Assembly: GCF_002929215.1 (NCBI RefSeq) | Contig: NZ_PJII01000016.1 | Span: forward strand, 1-64,000 | DNA length: 64,000 nucleotides | Source: Arthrobacter sp. ZGTC412 | Lineage (GTDB): Bacteria; Actinomycetota; Actinomycetes; Actinomycetales; Micrococcaceae | Reading direction: 5' to 3' | Shown here: positions 57,098-64,000 of the stretch, piece after piece | Layout: each line of letters starts with the position of its first letter | Position numbering within the stretch: the first letter of the stretch is position 1 | The notes under the pieces: generated by a model | Told to the model about the DNA's origin: nothing | Databases searched by the model: none | The model's input: only the letters and a program-made list of their open reading frames with translations | Made by a program: the position numbers and the translations under genes

Positions 57098-57130
57098 TGC
57101 ATCCCGCCGCAGGGCCGGCAGGATCGGTTT

Positions 57131-57763
57131 CTAATGGAATTCGGGCCGCTCCGTGCGGCTGCGCTTGAGCTCGAAGAAGTGTGGGTAGGAAGCAATCGCC
57201 GTGGTGGCGTCCCACAGCTTGCCCGCGTCTTCGCCGCGCGGGATGCGGGTGAGGACGGGGCCAAAGAACGCGGTTCCGTTGAAAGCCACCACCGGGGTTC
57301 CGACGTCCTGGCCCACCAGCGAGATGCCTTCCTCGTGGCTTGCGCGCAGCCTGCCGTCCAAGGCATCAGTAGTGGCGGCTGCTGCCAGCTCGGCAGGAAG
57401 ACCGCATTCCGCGAGTGCCTTGGTAATGACGACGGCACGGTCCTTCTCGCCGCGCTCATGGATCAGCGAGCCCATGGCGTCATACAGCGCCTTGACCGCT
57501 TCCTGGCCGTGTTCCTGCTGCGCGGCGATAATCACGCGGACCGGGCCCCAGGCGTTGTCCATGGATTCGCGGTAGGCGGGCTCAAGGTCGCGGCCCTCAT
57601 TGAGGACGGCAAGGCTCATGACGTGCCAAACGGTTTCGATGTCGCGAACGCCTTCCACCTCGCCGATCCAGCGGGAGGTGATCCAGGCGAACGGGCACAG
57701 CGGATCGAACCAAAAATCTGCCTTGTTCCGTGCAGTTTCAGTATTGGCAGGAGCTTCAGTCAT
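57131..57763 (-). CDS. DsbA-family oxidoreductase, mycothiol-dependent nitroreductase (Rv2466c) type
   Basis: 210-aa thioredoxin-fold protein with an inserted helical domain. [60 protein letters not shown] and [17 protein letters not shown] follow Rv2466c of M. tuberculosis closely. In that enzyme the active site is CPWC; here it is CPFA, so only the nucleophilic Cys is left (monothiol). ATG 57763 with GGAAGGA upstream; a longer frame to 57805 lacks support. Role: redox or detoxification with mycothiol (inference). Confidence 0.9.
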   Translation of the reverse strand: MTEAPANTETARNKADFWFDPLCPFAWITSRWIGEVEGVRDIETVWHVMSLAVLNEGRDLEPAYRESMDNAWGPVRVIIAAQQEHGQEAVKALYDAMGSLIHERGEKDRAVVITKALAECGLPAELAAAATTDALDGRLRASHEEGISLVGQDVGTPVVAFNGTAFFGPVLTRIPRGEDAGKLWDATTAIASYPHFFELKRSRTERPEFH

Positions 57764-57857
57764 GGGGAATCCTTCCGGGTGGCTGGCTGCGCAGAAGGCA
57801 GCCAACGGGAGTGGCGATACAGCGCGTCAGGCAACTGGGCTCCGGGCAGGTCCCGGA

Positions 57858-59138
57858 TCAGGCCGACTTCCGGCGCTTGGTGACGTGCGGGATCATGGTC
57901 GGCTCCGCGCCGTTCAGGACGACGTCCTCGGTGACAACCACACTGGCCACGTCTTCGCGGCTCGGGAGATCGAACATCACGGGGAGCAGCACTTCCTCCA
58001 TGATGGCGCGCAAACCACGGGCACCGGTGCCGCGTTCCAGTGCCTGCTCGGCGATGGCGTCCAGGGCGGTGTCGTCAAACACCAGCTCCACGCCGTCAAT
58101 CTGGAACATCTTCTGGTACTGCTTCACCAGGGCGTTCTTGGGCGTGGAGAGGATCTGGATCAAGGCATCCCGGTCCAGGTTGGACACAGTGGTGATGACG
58201 GGGAGCCGGCCGATGAACTCGGGGATGAGTCCGAACTTCAGCAGGTCCTCCGGCATCACTTCACCGTAGGAGTCGATCTTCTTGCTGGCCTCGTTCAGGG
58301 GTGCGCCGAAGCCAATCCCCTTCCGGCCCGACCGCGAACCGATGATTTCCTCGAGCCCGGCAAAGGCTCCGGCCACGATGAACAGAACGTTGGTGGTGTC
58401 GATCTGAATGAATTCCTGGTGCGGGTGCTTCCGGCCGCCCTGCGGAGGAACGGAGGCAACAGTGCCCTCCAGGATCTTCAGGAGCGCCTGCTGGACGCCC
58501 TCGCCGGAGACATCCCGGGTGATGGAGGGGTTTTCGCTCTTGCGGGAGATTTTATCGATCTCGTCGATGTAGATGATGCCCTGCTCAGCTTTTTTGACGT
58601 CGTAGTCCGCGGCCTGGATGAGCTTGAGGAGGATGTTCTCCACGTCCTCACCGACATAGCCGGCCTCGGTCAGGGCGGTGGCGTCTGCTACAGCGAAAGG
58701 TACGTTCAGGCGTCGGGCGAGCGTCTGGGCAAGGTAGGTCTTTCCGCAGCCGGTGGGTCCGATAAGGAGGATGTTGGACTTGGCGATCTCGACGTCGTCG
58801 TGGTGGACACCCTCAGCCAGGCTTCCGGACTTCGGCGCGTGGCCGGCCTGGATCCGCTTGTAGTGGTTGTAGACGGCGACGGCGAGGGAGCGTTTGGCAG
58901 GCTCCTGGCCGATGACGTATTCCTGCAGGAAGTCGAAGATTTCGCGCGGCTTGGGAAGCTCGAAGCTGCCAAGATCGGCAACCTCCGCAAGTTCCTCTTC
59001 GATGATTTCGTTGCAAAGCTCAATGCATTCATCACAGATGTAGACACCGGGCCCGGCAATGAGCTTGCGAACCTGCTTCTGGCTCTTTCCGCAGAAAGAG
59101 CACTTCAGCAGATCCGTGCTCTCGCCAATCCGAGCCAT
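57858..59138 (-). CDS. clpX: ClpX, ATPase subunit of ClpXP protease
   Basis: 426-aa AAA+ unfoldase. N-terminal zinc-binding domain [17 protein letters not shown] with DECIELC (four Cys, residues 14-43), Walker [18 protein letters not shown] (about 120), Walker [12 protein letters not shown], and pore/lid motifs through [20 protein letters not shown]. It recognises and feeds substrates to ClpP1P2. ATG 59138 with AAGGGG upstream. Separated from clpP2 by a terminator, so at least partly a separate transcript. Confidence 0.97.
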   Translation of the reverse strand: MARIGESTDLLKCSFCGKSQKQVRKLIAGPGVYICDECIELCNEIIEEELAEVADLGSFELPKPREIFDFLQEYVIGQEPAKRSLAVAVYNHYKRIQAGHAPKSGSLAEGVHHDDVEIAKSNILLIGPTGCGKTYLAQTLARRLNVPFAVADATALTEAGYVGEDVENILLKLIQAADYDVKKAEQGIIYIDEIDKISRKSENPSITRDVSGEGVQQALLKILEGTVASVPPQGGRKHPHQEFIQIDTTNVLFIVAGAFAGLEEIIGSRSGRKGIGFGAPLNEASKKIDSYGEVMPEDLLKFGLIPEFIGRLPVITTVSNLDRDALIQILSTPKNALVKQYQKMFQIDGVELVFDDTALDAIAEQALERGTGARGLRAIMEEVLLPVMFDLPSREDVASVVVTEDVVLNGAEPTMIPHVTKRRKSA

Positions 59139-59267
59139 ATGTGAACCCCTTAGTATCTTGCTGCCAGGCAGCCTTGCACCGTTGCTGGAATCTCCACCAG
59201 CCTGCTTGGACCGGTCGTGACAACATCCACTCTAGGTCACATTCGCTTCCGAGGGTGGAAGGAAAAG

Positions 59268-59299
59268 GCCGGTGGAGCCAAATGATTGGCGCCACCGGC
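59268..59299 (-). terminator. Terminator of clpP1-clpP2
   Basis: 14-bp stem with one mismatch (59268-59281 and 59286-59299), minus-strand end CCTTTTCC, 14 bp after the clpP2 stop. Confidence 0.7.
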
Positions 59300-59313
59300 G
59301 CTTTCCTTTACCG

Positions 59314-59973
59314 CTACCTGGTGATGGCCTGCGGTTTGATCTTGCGTGAATCCAGGACCTGGTCGATCAGGCCGTACGTCTGGGCTTCTTCCGCGGTCAG
59401 GATCTTGTCTCGCTCAATGTCGTTGTTGACCTGCTCCGATGTCCGTCCGGAGTGGTGCGCCAGCGTGTCCTCAAGCCAGGAACGCATGCGCATGACCTCG
59501 GCGGCCTGGATCTCCAGGTCGGAGGCCTGGCCACCCTGGCCGCCGGACAGCGCCGGCTGGTGGATCAGGACCCGTGCGTTCGGCAGGGCCAGGCGTTTGC
59601 CAGGCGTGCCGGCTGCCAGCAGGACAGCAGCGGCACTGGCCGCCTGGCCCAGGCACACGGTCTGGATTTCAGGCCGGATGTACTGCATGGTGTCGTAGAT
59701 CGCCGTCATGGCCGTGAAGGATCCGCCCGGCGAATTGATGTAAAGGGTGATGTCGCGGTCCGGATCCGTGGACTCCAGGACCAGCAGCTGCGCCATGACG
59801 TCGTCAGCGGAAGCGTCGTCCACCTGGACGCCGAGGAAGATGATGCGGTCCTCGAAGAGCTTGGTGTAGGGGTCCTGGCGCTTGAAGCCGTAGGGCGTGC
59901 GCTCCTCAAACTGGGGCAGGACGTAGCGGCTGGACGGAAGATTACCGGCGGACCACCCGAAGTTGTAGTTCAT
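59314..59973 (-). CDS. clpP2: ClpP2, ClpXP proteolytic subunit
   Basis: 219-aa serine peptidase. [19 protein letters not shown], catalytic Ser at about 113 in [11 protein letters not shown], catalytic His at about 138 in [11 protein letters not shown]. Extra N-terminal residues ([18 protein letters not shown]) are typical of actinobacterial ClpP2. ATG 59973 with AGGAG upstream. Co-transcribed with clpP1; the mixed ClpP1P2 ring is the active form in actinobacteria. Confidence 0.96.
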   Translation of the reverse strand: MNYNFGWSAGNLPSSRYVLPQFEERTPYGFKRQDPYTKLFEDRIIFLGVQVDDASADDVMAQLLVLESTDPDRDITLYINSPGGSFTAMTAIYDTMQYIRPEIQTVCLGQAASAAAVLLAAGTPGKRLALPNARVLIHQPALSGGQGGQASDLEIQAAEVMRMRSWLEDTLAHHSGRTSEQVNNDIERDKILTAEEAQTYGLIDQVLDSRKIKPQAITR

Positions 59974-60009
59974 TTTCTGTTGCTCCTGATCTGAGTGTTC
60001 TTGTGCCGG

Positions 60010-60660
60010 TTAGTTCTCGGAGGCGGATTCGCCCGAGGTGCCGTTCGACGTCCCGCCGCCGCCGGCAACCGATCCTGCGTGGGCAGCGATCTTGTCGAAG
60101 AAACCGTATTCGAGGGCCTCCGTGGCGGTGAACCACTTGTCGCGGTCGTTGTCCTTGAGGATGGTTTCCACGGACTGGCCGGTCTGGTCGGCGGTCAGCT
60201 CAGCCATGACCTTCTTCATGTGAAGGATGAGTTCGGCCTGGATCTTGATGTCCGAGGCCGTGCCGCCGATGCCGCCGGAGGGCTGGTGCATCAGGACGCG
60301 CGCGTTCGGGGTGGCGTACCGCTTGCCCTTGGTGCCTGAGGAAAGCAGGAACTGCCCCATGGAGGCGGCAAGTCCGGTGGCCACGGTGACGACGTCGTTC
60401 GGGATGAACTGCATGGTGTCGTAGATCGCCATGCCTGCCGTGACGGAACCGCCGGGAGAGTTGATGTAAAGGTAGATGTCCTTTTGCGGGTTCTCCGCAG
60501 AGAGGAGGAGGAGCTGTGAGCAGATGGCGTTGGCGTTCTCGTCACGCACCTCTGAGCCCAGCCAGATGATCCGCTCCTTGAGGAGGCGGTTGTAGATGTA
60601 GTTGTCCTGGGCTGCAGGATCGACAGTAGCCATCCGGGGGGCCTCTGCGTGCTGTGACAT
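60010..60660 (-). CDS. clpP1: ClpP1, ClpXP proteolytic subunit
   Basis: 216-aa serine peptidase, catalytic Ser about 100 ([14 protein letters not shown]), His about 125 (VLMHQPSGG). Ends with a Gly/Ser-rich tail. ATG 60660, GAGAGG upstream. First gene of clpP1-clpP2, with a ClgR-type operator about 100 bp upstream. Confidence 0.96.
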   Translation of the reverse strand: MSQHAEAPRMATVDPAAQDNYIYNRLLKERIIWLGSEVRDENANAICSQLLLLSAENPQKDIYLYINSPGGSVTAGMAIYDTMQFIPNDVVTVATGLAASMGQFLLSSGTKGKRYATPNARVLMHQPSGGIGGTASDIKIQAELILHMKKVMAELTADQTGQSVETILKDNDRDKWFTATEALEYGFFDKIAAHAGSVAGGGGTSNGTSGESASEN

Positions 60661-60755
60661 GTGTACTTACCTCTCACTGGTGACGGTGACATCACTGAAA
60701 ATCTCTACTTGGACACTAACCGGTTTCACCGACGTTTTGGTCGCACACCGTGGGC

Positions 60756-60773
60756 TGTTCGCTGACGGCGCAC
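60756..60773. promoter_or_regulatory. ClgR-type operator upstream of clpP1P2
   Basis: TGTTCGCTGACGGCGCAC contains CGCTGACGGCG, a full match to the ClgR core CGCYNANRGCG known from Corynebacterium (from memory). It lies 96-113 bp before clpP1, where ClgR activates clp genes under protein stress. No clgR gene is in the window. Confidence 0.65.
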
Positions 60774-60815
60774 GATCGGCGCGCGCCTTACGGAAGCGTG
60801 CCCCGATCCAACACA

Positions 60816-60849
60816 AACGGCCCCCGGATCAATGGATCCGGGGGCCGTT
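60816..60849 (-). terminator. tig terminator
   Basis: 15-bp perfect stem (60816-60830, 60835-60849) with an AATG loop, followed on the minus strand by TGTGTT, 43 bp after the tig stop. Confidence 0.8.
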
Positions 60850-60892
60850 CAAATCTGCCTTACGGCAAGTAATGCGTTGACAGCGAGGTTTA

Positions 60893-62275
60893 CTAGGCCT
60901 TGGCCTCTGCCTTGTCTTCCTCAACAGCCTCGGGTGCCTCAGCTGCTGCTTCGTCGGCGTCCAATGCGGGAGCTTCCTCTTCCCCGCCGGGGCTGACGAA
61001 GTCGGTGAGGTCAACAGTCTTGCCCTCGGTGTCGGTCACCGTGGCCTGGCCAAGGACAACAGCCAGTGCCTTGCGGCGGCGGACCTCGGAAACCATCATG
61101 GGGACCTGGCCGCTCTGATCGATGATCTGGGCGAACTGGTTGGGATCCATGCCGTACTGGCTGGCGGTGGTGACGATGTAGTCGATCAGCTCGTTCTGGC
61201 TGACGTTGACTTCTTCCTTCTCCGCAATGGCGTCGAGGATTATTTCATTCTGGAAAGCGCGGGCGGTATTGGCCCGGACCTCTTCACGGTGCTCCTCGGT
61301 GTCGTGCTCGCCTTCACCGTGGCCGCTGCCCTCCTTGAAGTGGGCTTCGAGCTGCTCTTCGACCACTGAGTCCGGAACGGGAACCTCCACCAGCTCAACG
61401 AGCTTGTCCAGGACCTTGTCGCGGGCTTCGACGCCCTGCTCAACGATCTTGGAGTCGGCGGCCTGCTTGGCGAGGTCTTCGCGGAGCTCGGCAAGGGTGT
61501 CGAACTCGGAAGCCAGCTGGGCGAAGTCGTCGTTGGCCTCGGGGAGTTCGCGCTCCTTGACGGCCTTGACCACTACCTTGACCTGGGATGCTTCACCGGC
61601 GTGGTCGCCGCCCACGAGGGTGGTGCTGAAGATGGCGTCTTCCTCGGCGCTGAGGCCGGTGACAGCTTCGTCCAGGCCCTCAAGCATGGTGCCGGCGCCC
61701 ACCTGGTAGGACAGGCCTGCGGCGGAGTCGACCTCTTCGCCGTCGATGGTGGCGTTGATGTCGATGGTGAGGAAGTCGCCGTCGGCAGCGGGACGGTCTA
61801 CGGACTTCAGCGTGCCGAAGCGGCCGCGCAGTTCGTCAAGGGCCTTGTCAACGTCCTCATCGGAGGACTGGGCTGCAGCAACCTCAACCTGGATGCCGGC
61901 GTAGTCCGGGAGCTCGATTTCGGGGCGGACGTCAACCTCGGCGTGGAACTTCAGTTCACCGTCGGTGGAGGTGGGGTCCGGAACCTCGGTAATTTCAACC
62001 TCGGGACGGCTCAGGGGACGGATACCGGATTCCTGCACAGCTGACTGGTACCAGCCGTTGAGGCCTTCGTTAATGGCGGTCTCAAGGACGTAGCCGCGGC
62101 CGACGCGCTGGTCGATGAGCTTGGCCGGTACCTTGCCCTTACGGAAACCAGGGACCTGGATCTGCGAAGCAACGGTCTTGTAGGCCTCGTCGATGCTGGG
62201 CTTCAATTCCTCAAAGGGGACCTCAACATTGAGCTTGACCCGCGTGGGGGTGAGGTTCTCGACAGCGCTCTTCAC
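60893..62275 (-). CDS. tig: Trigger factor
   Basis: 460-aa ribosome-bound chaperone and peptidyl-prolyl isomerase: N-terminal ribosome-binding domain ([20 protein letters not shown]), central FKBP-like domain (about 155-240, [20 protein letters not shown]), C-terminal arms and an acidic, Ala/Glu-rich tail. GTG 62275 with AGGAG upstream. Upstream of clpP1-clpP2-clpX, the usual order, but with a terminator between. Confidence 0.97.
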   Translation of the reverse strand: MKSAVENLTPTRVKLNVEVPFEELKPSIDEAYKTVASQIQVPGFRKGKVPAKLIDQRVGRGYVLETAINEGLNGWYQSAVQESGIRPLSRPEVEITEVPDPTSTDGELKFHAEVDVRPEIELPDYAGIQVEVAAAQSSDEDVDKALDELRGRFGTLKSVDRPAADGDFLTIDINATIDGEEVDSAAGLSYQVGAGTMLEGLDEAVTGLSAEEDAIFSTTLVGGDHAGEASQVKVVVKAVKERELPEANDDFAQLASEFDTLAELREDLAKQAADSKIVEQGVEARDKVLDKLVELVEVPVPDSVVEEQLEAHFKEGSGHGEGEHDTEEHREEVRANTARAFQNEIILDAIAEKEEVNVSQNELIDYIVTTASQYGMDPNQFAQIIDQSGQVPMMVSEVRRRKALAVVLGQATVTDTEGKTVDLTDFVSPGGEEEAPALDADEAAAEAPEAVEEDKAEAKA

Positions 62276-62357
62276 GGTCTAAGTACTCCTGGGTTTGTGG
62301 GATGGGTTTCTGCAAACGCAATGTTCCTGCCCGGTCCAAATGGTCCGGGCCGCAGAG

Positions 62358-62432
62358 TCGGGGTGACAGGATTTGAACCTGCGACTTCCTGCTCCCAAAG
62401 CAGGCGCTCTAGCCAAGCTGAGCTACACCCCG
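62358..62432 (-). tRNA. tRNA-Pro (TGG)
   Basis: 75-nt cloverleaf: acceptor CGGGGTG/CACCCCG, anticodon stem CCTGC/GCAGG with loop TTTGGGA (anticodon TGG), T-loop TTCAAAT, discriminator A, no encoded CCA. Confidence 0.97.
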
Positions 62433-62478
62433 TAAGTGCACAGGCAAGTCTACGGTGATACGCGCCGTCTTTGCACAT

Positions 62479-62508
62479 TTGACACGTAGGCCATGAATTA
62501 GGTTTAGT
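62479..62508 (+). promoter_or_regulatory. Promoter of tRNA-Gly
   Basis: TTGACA (62479-62484), 18-bp spacer, TTTAGT (62503-62508); start near 62515, about 70 nt before the tRNA. Confidence 0.65.
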
Positions 62509-62584
62509 TATATCCGGCTTGAACAGTCAGCCCGAAGTTGCCAGTCTGCCAGCGCCTTCCAGCACTGCAGAAGGATCTTCTTTC

Positions 62585-62655
62585 GGGGACGTAGCTTAAT
62601 GGTAAAGCCTCAGTTTTCCAAACTGATTACGCGGGTTCGATTCCCGTCGTCCCCT
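62585..62655 (+). tRNA. tRNA-Gly (TCC)
   Basis: 71-nt cloverleaf: acceptor GGGGACG/CGTCCCC, anticodon stem TCAGT/ACTGA with loop TTTCCAA (anticodon TCC), T-arm GCGGG-TTCGATT-CCCGT, discriminator T. Confidence 0.97.
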
Positions 62656-62663
62656 CCAAGGAT

Positions 62664-62693
62664 AAAAAGGCCCCTCATTTGAGGGGCCTTTTT
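62664..62693. terminator. Terminator after tRNA-Gly / nei
   Basis: 13-bp perfect stem (62664-62676, 62681-62693) with an ATTT loop and A/T ends on both sides; serves tRNA-Gly (+) and probably the Nei glycosylase (-). Confidence 0.92.
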
Positions 62694-62734
62694 GTTTTGC
62701 GGCGCCTTGTGCCTCAAGTTGCCTCTTCATGTTG

Positions 62735-63679
62735 CTACGACCGCTGGCAGTACGGGCACCAACACAGCTTGCGTGCCACCAGTTCGGCGATCAGCACCTG
62801 GGTGCCGCACACCCGGCAGGGCAGGCCGTTGCGTTTATAGACAAAGTGGGCATTCTCCCTGGCCGGGAAGGTGTCGCTCTTGAGCGCGGCGTTCTCCGCC
62901 GCAGCCCTGGCCGTCCTGCCGTTTCCCGACCAGTACCTGGGCGTTGTGGTGATGATCCGGCCGTCCGCCACACCGTCGTTCATAACAGAGACGACGTCGC
63001 GCCACAGCTTGCGTGCCTCGGTGTCCGGAACGTCGCTGCCGGGCAGCCAGGGATCGAGCCGCCGCCGGAAAAGGACCTCCGCACGGTACACGTTTCCCAC
63101 ACCGGCAATGACCTTCTGGTCCATAAGCAACGCAGCCACCGGCGCTTTACGGCTTTGAAGGCCCGCAGCAAACCGGCCGGCGTCCCCGCGCCGGTTGACC
63201 AGTGGATCGGGACCCAGCCGGGCCAGCACGGCGTCGGCTTCGGCACCGGTGATGGTTTCGCACGTGGTTGCCCCGCGCAGGTCCGCCCAGCCATTGCTGC
63301 CGACAATGCGGACGCGCACAGCCCCGACCGGCGCGGGCGGACCGGCGTACCCGCCGGGCTCATCGCCGTCGCCATCACCGAAGGTTTCCTGCTCCCCCAC
63401 CCGGCGCGGGGCACCGATGCTGGAGGACCCGGCAAAGGTGCTGTCGCCGCCGAAGCTCCAGGCACCGTAGAGGCCCAGGTGGATGTGCAGCACCAGCGAG
63501 TGGTCAAAGTGCAGGAACAGGTGTTTCCCGTGGGCCTCTGCAGCCACAAGGGTGTGCCCGTCCAGCATGGCAGCTCCGCCAACGAACCGGCCCTGGGGAC
63601 TGGACACCATGAGCCGCTGGCCGCCGAAGACGTCCCCGAACTGCCGTGCCAGGCGCCGGAGTGTATGCCCTTCAGGCAC
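62735..63679 (-). CDS. Formamidopyrimidine/endonuclease VIII-type DNA glycosylase (Nei)
   Basis: 314-aa base-excision glycosylase/AP-lyase. MPEGHTLRRLA gives the catalytic Pro2 and Glu3 of the Nei subgroup; helix-two-turn-helix GVGNVYRAEVLFRRRLDP; C-terminal zinc finger with CRVCGTQ and CWCPYCQ. An Asp/Gly-rich insert (about 95-110) lies in the beta-sandwich part. GTG 63679 overlaps the rpiB stop by one base (TAGTG), implying coupling. It removes oxidised pyrimidines (family knowledge). Confidence 0.93.
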   Translation of the reverse strand: MPEGHTLRRLARQFGDVFGGQRLMVSSPQGRFVGGAAMLDGHTLVAAEAHGKHLFLHFDHSLVLHIHLGLYGAWSFGGDSTFAGSSSIGAPRRVGEQETFGDGDGDEPGGYAGPPAPVGAVRVRIVGSNGWADLRGATTCETITGAEADAVLARLGPDPLVNRRGDAGRFAAGLQSRKAPVAALLMDQKVIAGVGNVYRAEVLFRRRLDPWLPGSDVPDTEARKLWRDVVSVMNDGVADGRIITTTPRYWSGNGRTARAAAENAALKSDTFPARENAHFVYKRNGLPCRVCGTQVLIAELVARKLCWCPYCQRS

Positions 63680-64000
63680 TACTCAATGACCTCGCCGGTA
63701 GTCTCATAGGCAGCGATTTTGCCGATCCGGCGGACGTGCCGCTCATCGTTGCTGAAGGGTTCGGCCAGGAAAGCCTCAATCAGCTCCGTTGCTTCCTCCA
63801 CGGTGTGCTGGCGGCCGCCCACGGCCACCACGTTGGCGTCGTTGTGCTCGCGGGCGAGGGTGGCGGTGGAGTGGTTCCATGCCAGGGCTGCCCGGACGCC
63901 CTTAACCTTGTTGGCCGCAATTTGCTCGCCGTTGCCGGAGCCCCCCAGTACGATGCCGAGGGCGTGGACGCCGGCCTGCTGGTCCGCCACCACCGCGAGG
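63679..64000 (-). CDS. rpiB: Ribose-5-phosphate isomerase B, partial
   Basis: C-terminal 106 residues; the 5' end is beyond the right edge. GIVLGGSGNGEQIAANKVKG and VRAALAWNHSTATLAREHN are typical of the RpiB fold that interconverts ribose-5-P and ribulose-5-P. The stop TAG (63679-63681) overlaps the Nei start. Confidence 0.95.
   Translation of the reverse strand, partial: LAVVADQQAGVHALGIVLGGSGNGEQIAANKVKGVRAALAWNHSTATLAREHNDANVVAVGGRQHTVEEATELIEAFLAEPFSNDERHVRRIGKIAAYETTGEVIE

Noticed and set aside
56974-57459. Minus-strand 161-codon frame overlapping the DsbA-like gene
   Set aside because: It lies mostly inside the DsbA-like gene in another frame, is Arg/Ser/Pro-rich and runs through the terminator hairpin.

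Overview
The window is a high-GC actinobacterial chromosome segment, most like Arthrobacter/Pseudarthrobacter (Micrococcaceae). The signs are: class Ib nrdHIEF; a DUF222/HNH endonuclease; paired clpP1-clpP2; an actinobacterial translational T-box on ileS; an RNase E/G with long Ala-rich arms; a mycothiol-type nitroreductase homologue; and the gene order rne-thiD/tenA-rplU-rpmA-obg-proB-proA-nadD-rsfS. Most genes lie on the minus strand. No prophage, CRISPR array or intact insertion sequence was seen. The genus is an inference from gene content, not a measured identity.

Layout. 1-3.2 kb (+): DUF222/HNH endonuclease, an apparent Fic-protein remnant with a 35-bp-period direct repeat, and an LLM flavin monooxygenase. 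3.3-7.3 kb (-): nrdH-nrdI-nrdE-nrdF with NrdR-like palindromes upstream. 7.7-13.1 kb (-): a lipid-modification operon (FAD oxidoreductase, DUF1365, cyclopropane-synthase-like methyltransferase, acyl-CoA ligase) with ATGA overlaps, and a divergent LysR gene. 14.2-18.1 kb: a DUF2004 gene and the metF-metE operon. 18.5-23.6 kb (-): a MoxR/DUF58/DUF4381-like/vWA/vWA/TPR-like cluster. 24-28.5 kb (-): a sugar ABC importer (two permeases, lipoprotein, no ATPase) with a ROK regulator. 28.6-32.4 kb: an RsmC-like rRNA methyltransferase, an FMO-like oxidoreductase and a second cyclopropane-synthase-like gene.

32.4-46 kb (-) is housekeeping: two identical tRNA-Ala(GGC) genes, rsfS, an Ala/Pro-rich membrane protein, nadD, a 76-aa membrane protein, proA, proB, obg, rpmA, rplU, a TPP-riboswitch-controlled thiD-tenA fusion, and rne. 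46.5-57.8 kb: VKOR (+), ndk, a DUF4233 gene, folC and T-box ileS (-), an SDR (-), valS (+), and a DsbA-like oxidoreductase (-). 57.9-64 kb: clpX, clpP2, clpP1, tig, tRNA-Pro, tRNA-Gly (+), a Nei-type glycosylase, and the 3' part of rpiB, cut by the right edge.

Regulation visible in sequence: a TPP riboswitch whose 3' end contains the thiD ribosome-binding site; a T-box with an ATC specifier before ileS; a ClgR-type operator before clpP1P2; dyads before metF and metE, the latter covering the metE ribosome-binding site; several strong bidirectional terminators; and three genes whose start codon lies six bases after a -10-like hexamer (possible leaderless mRNAs). I found no convincing wholly new system. 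The least understood blocks are the lipid-modification operon and the MoxR/vWA cluster.
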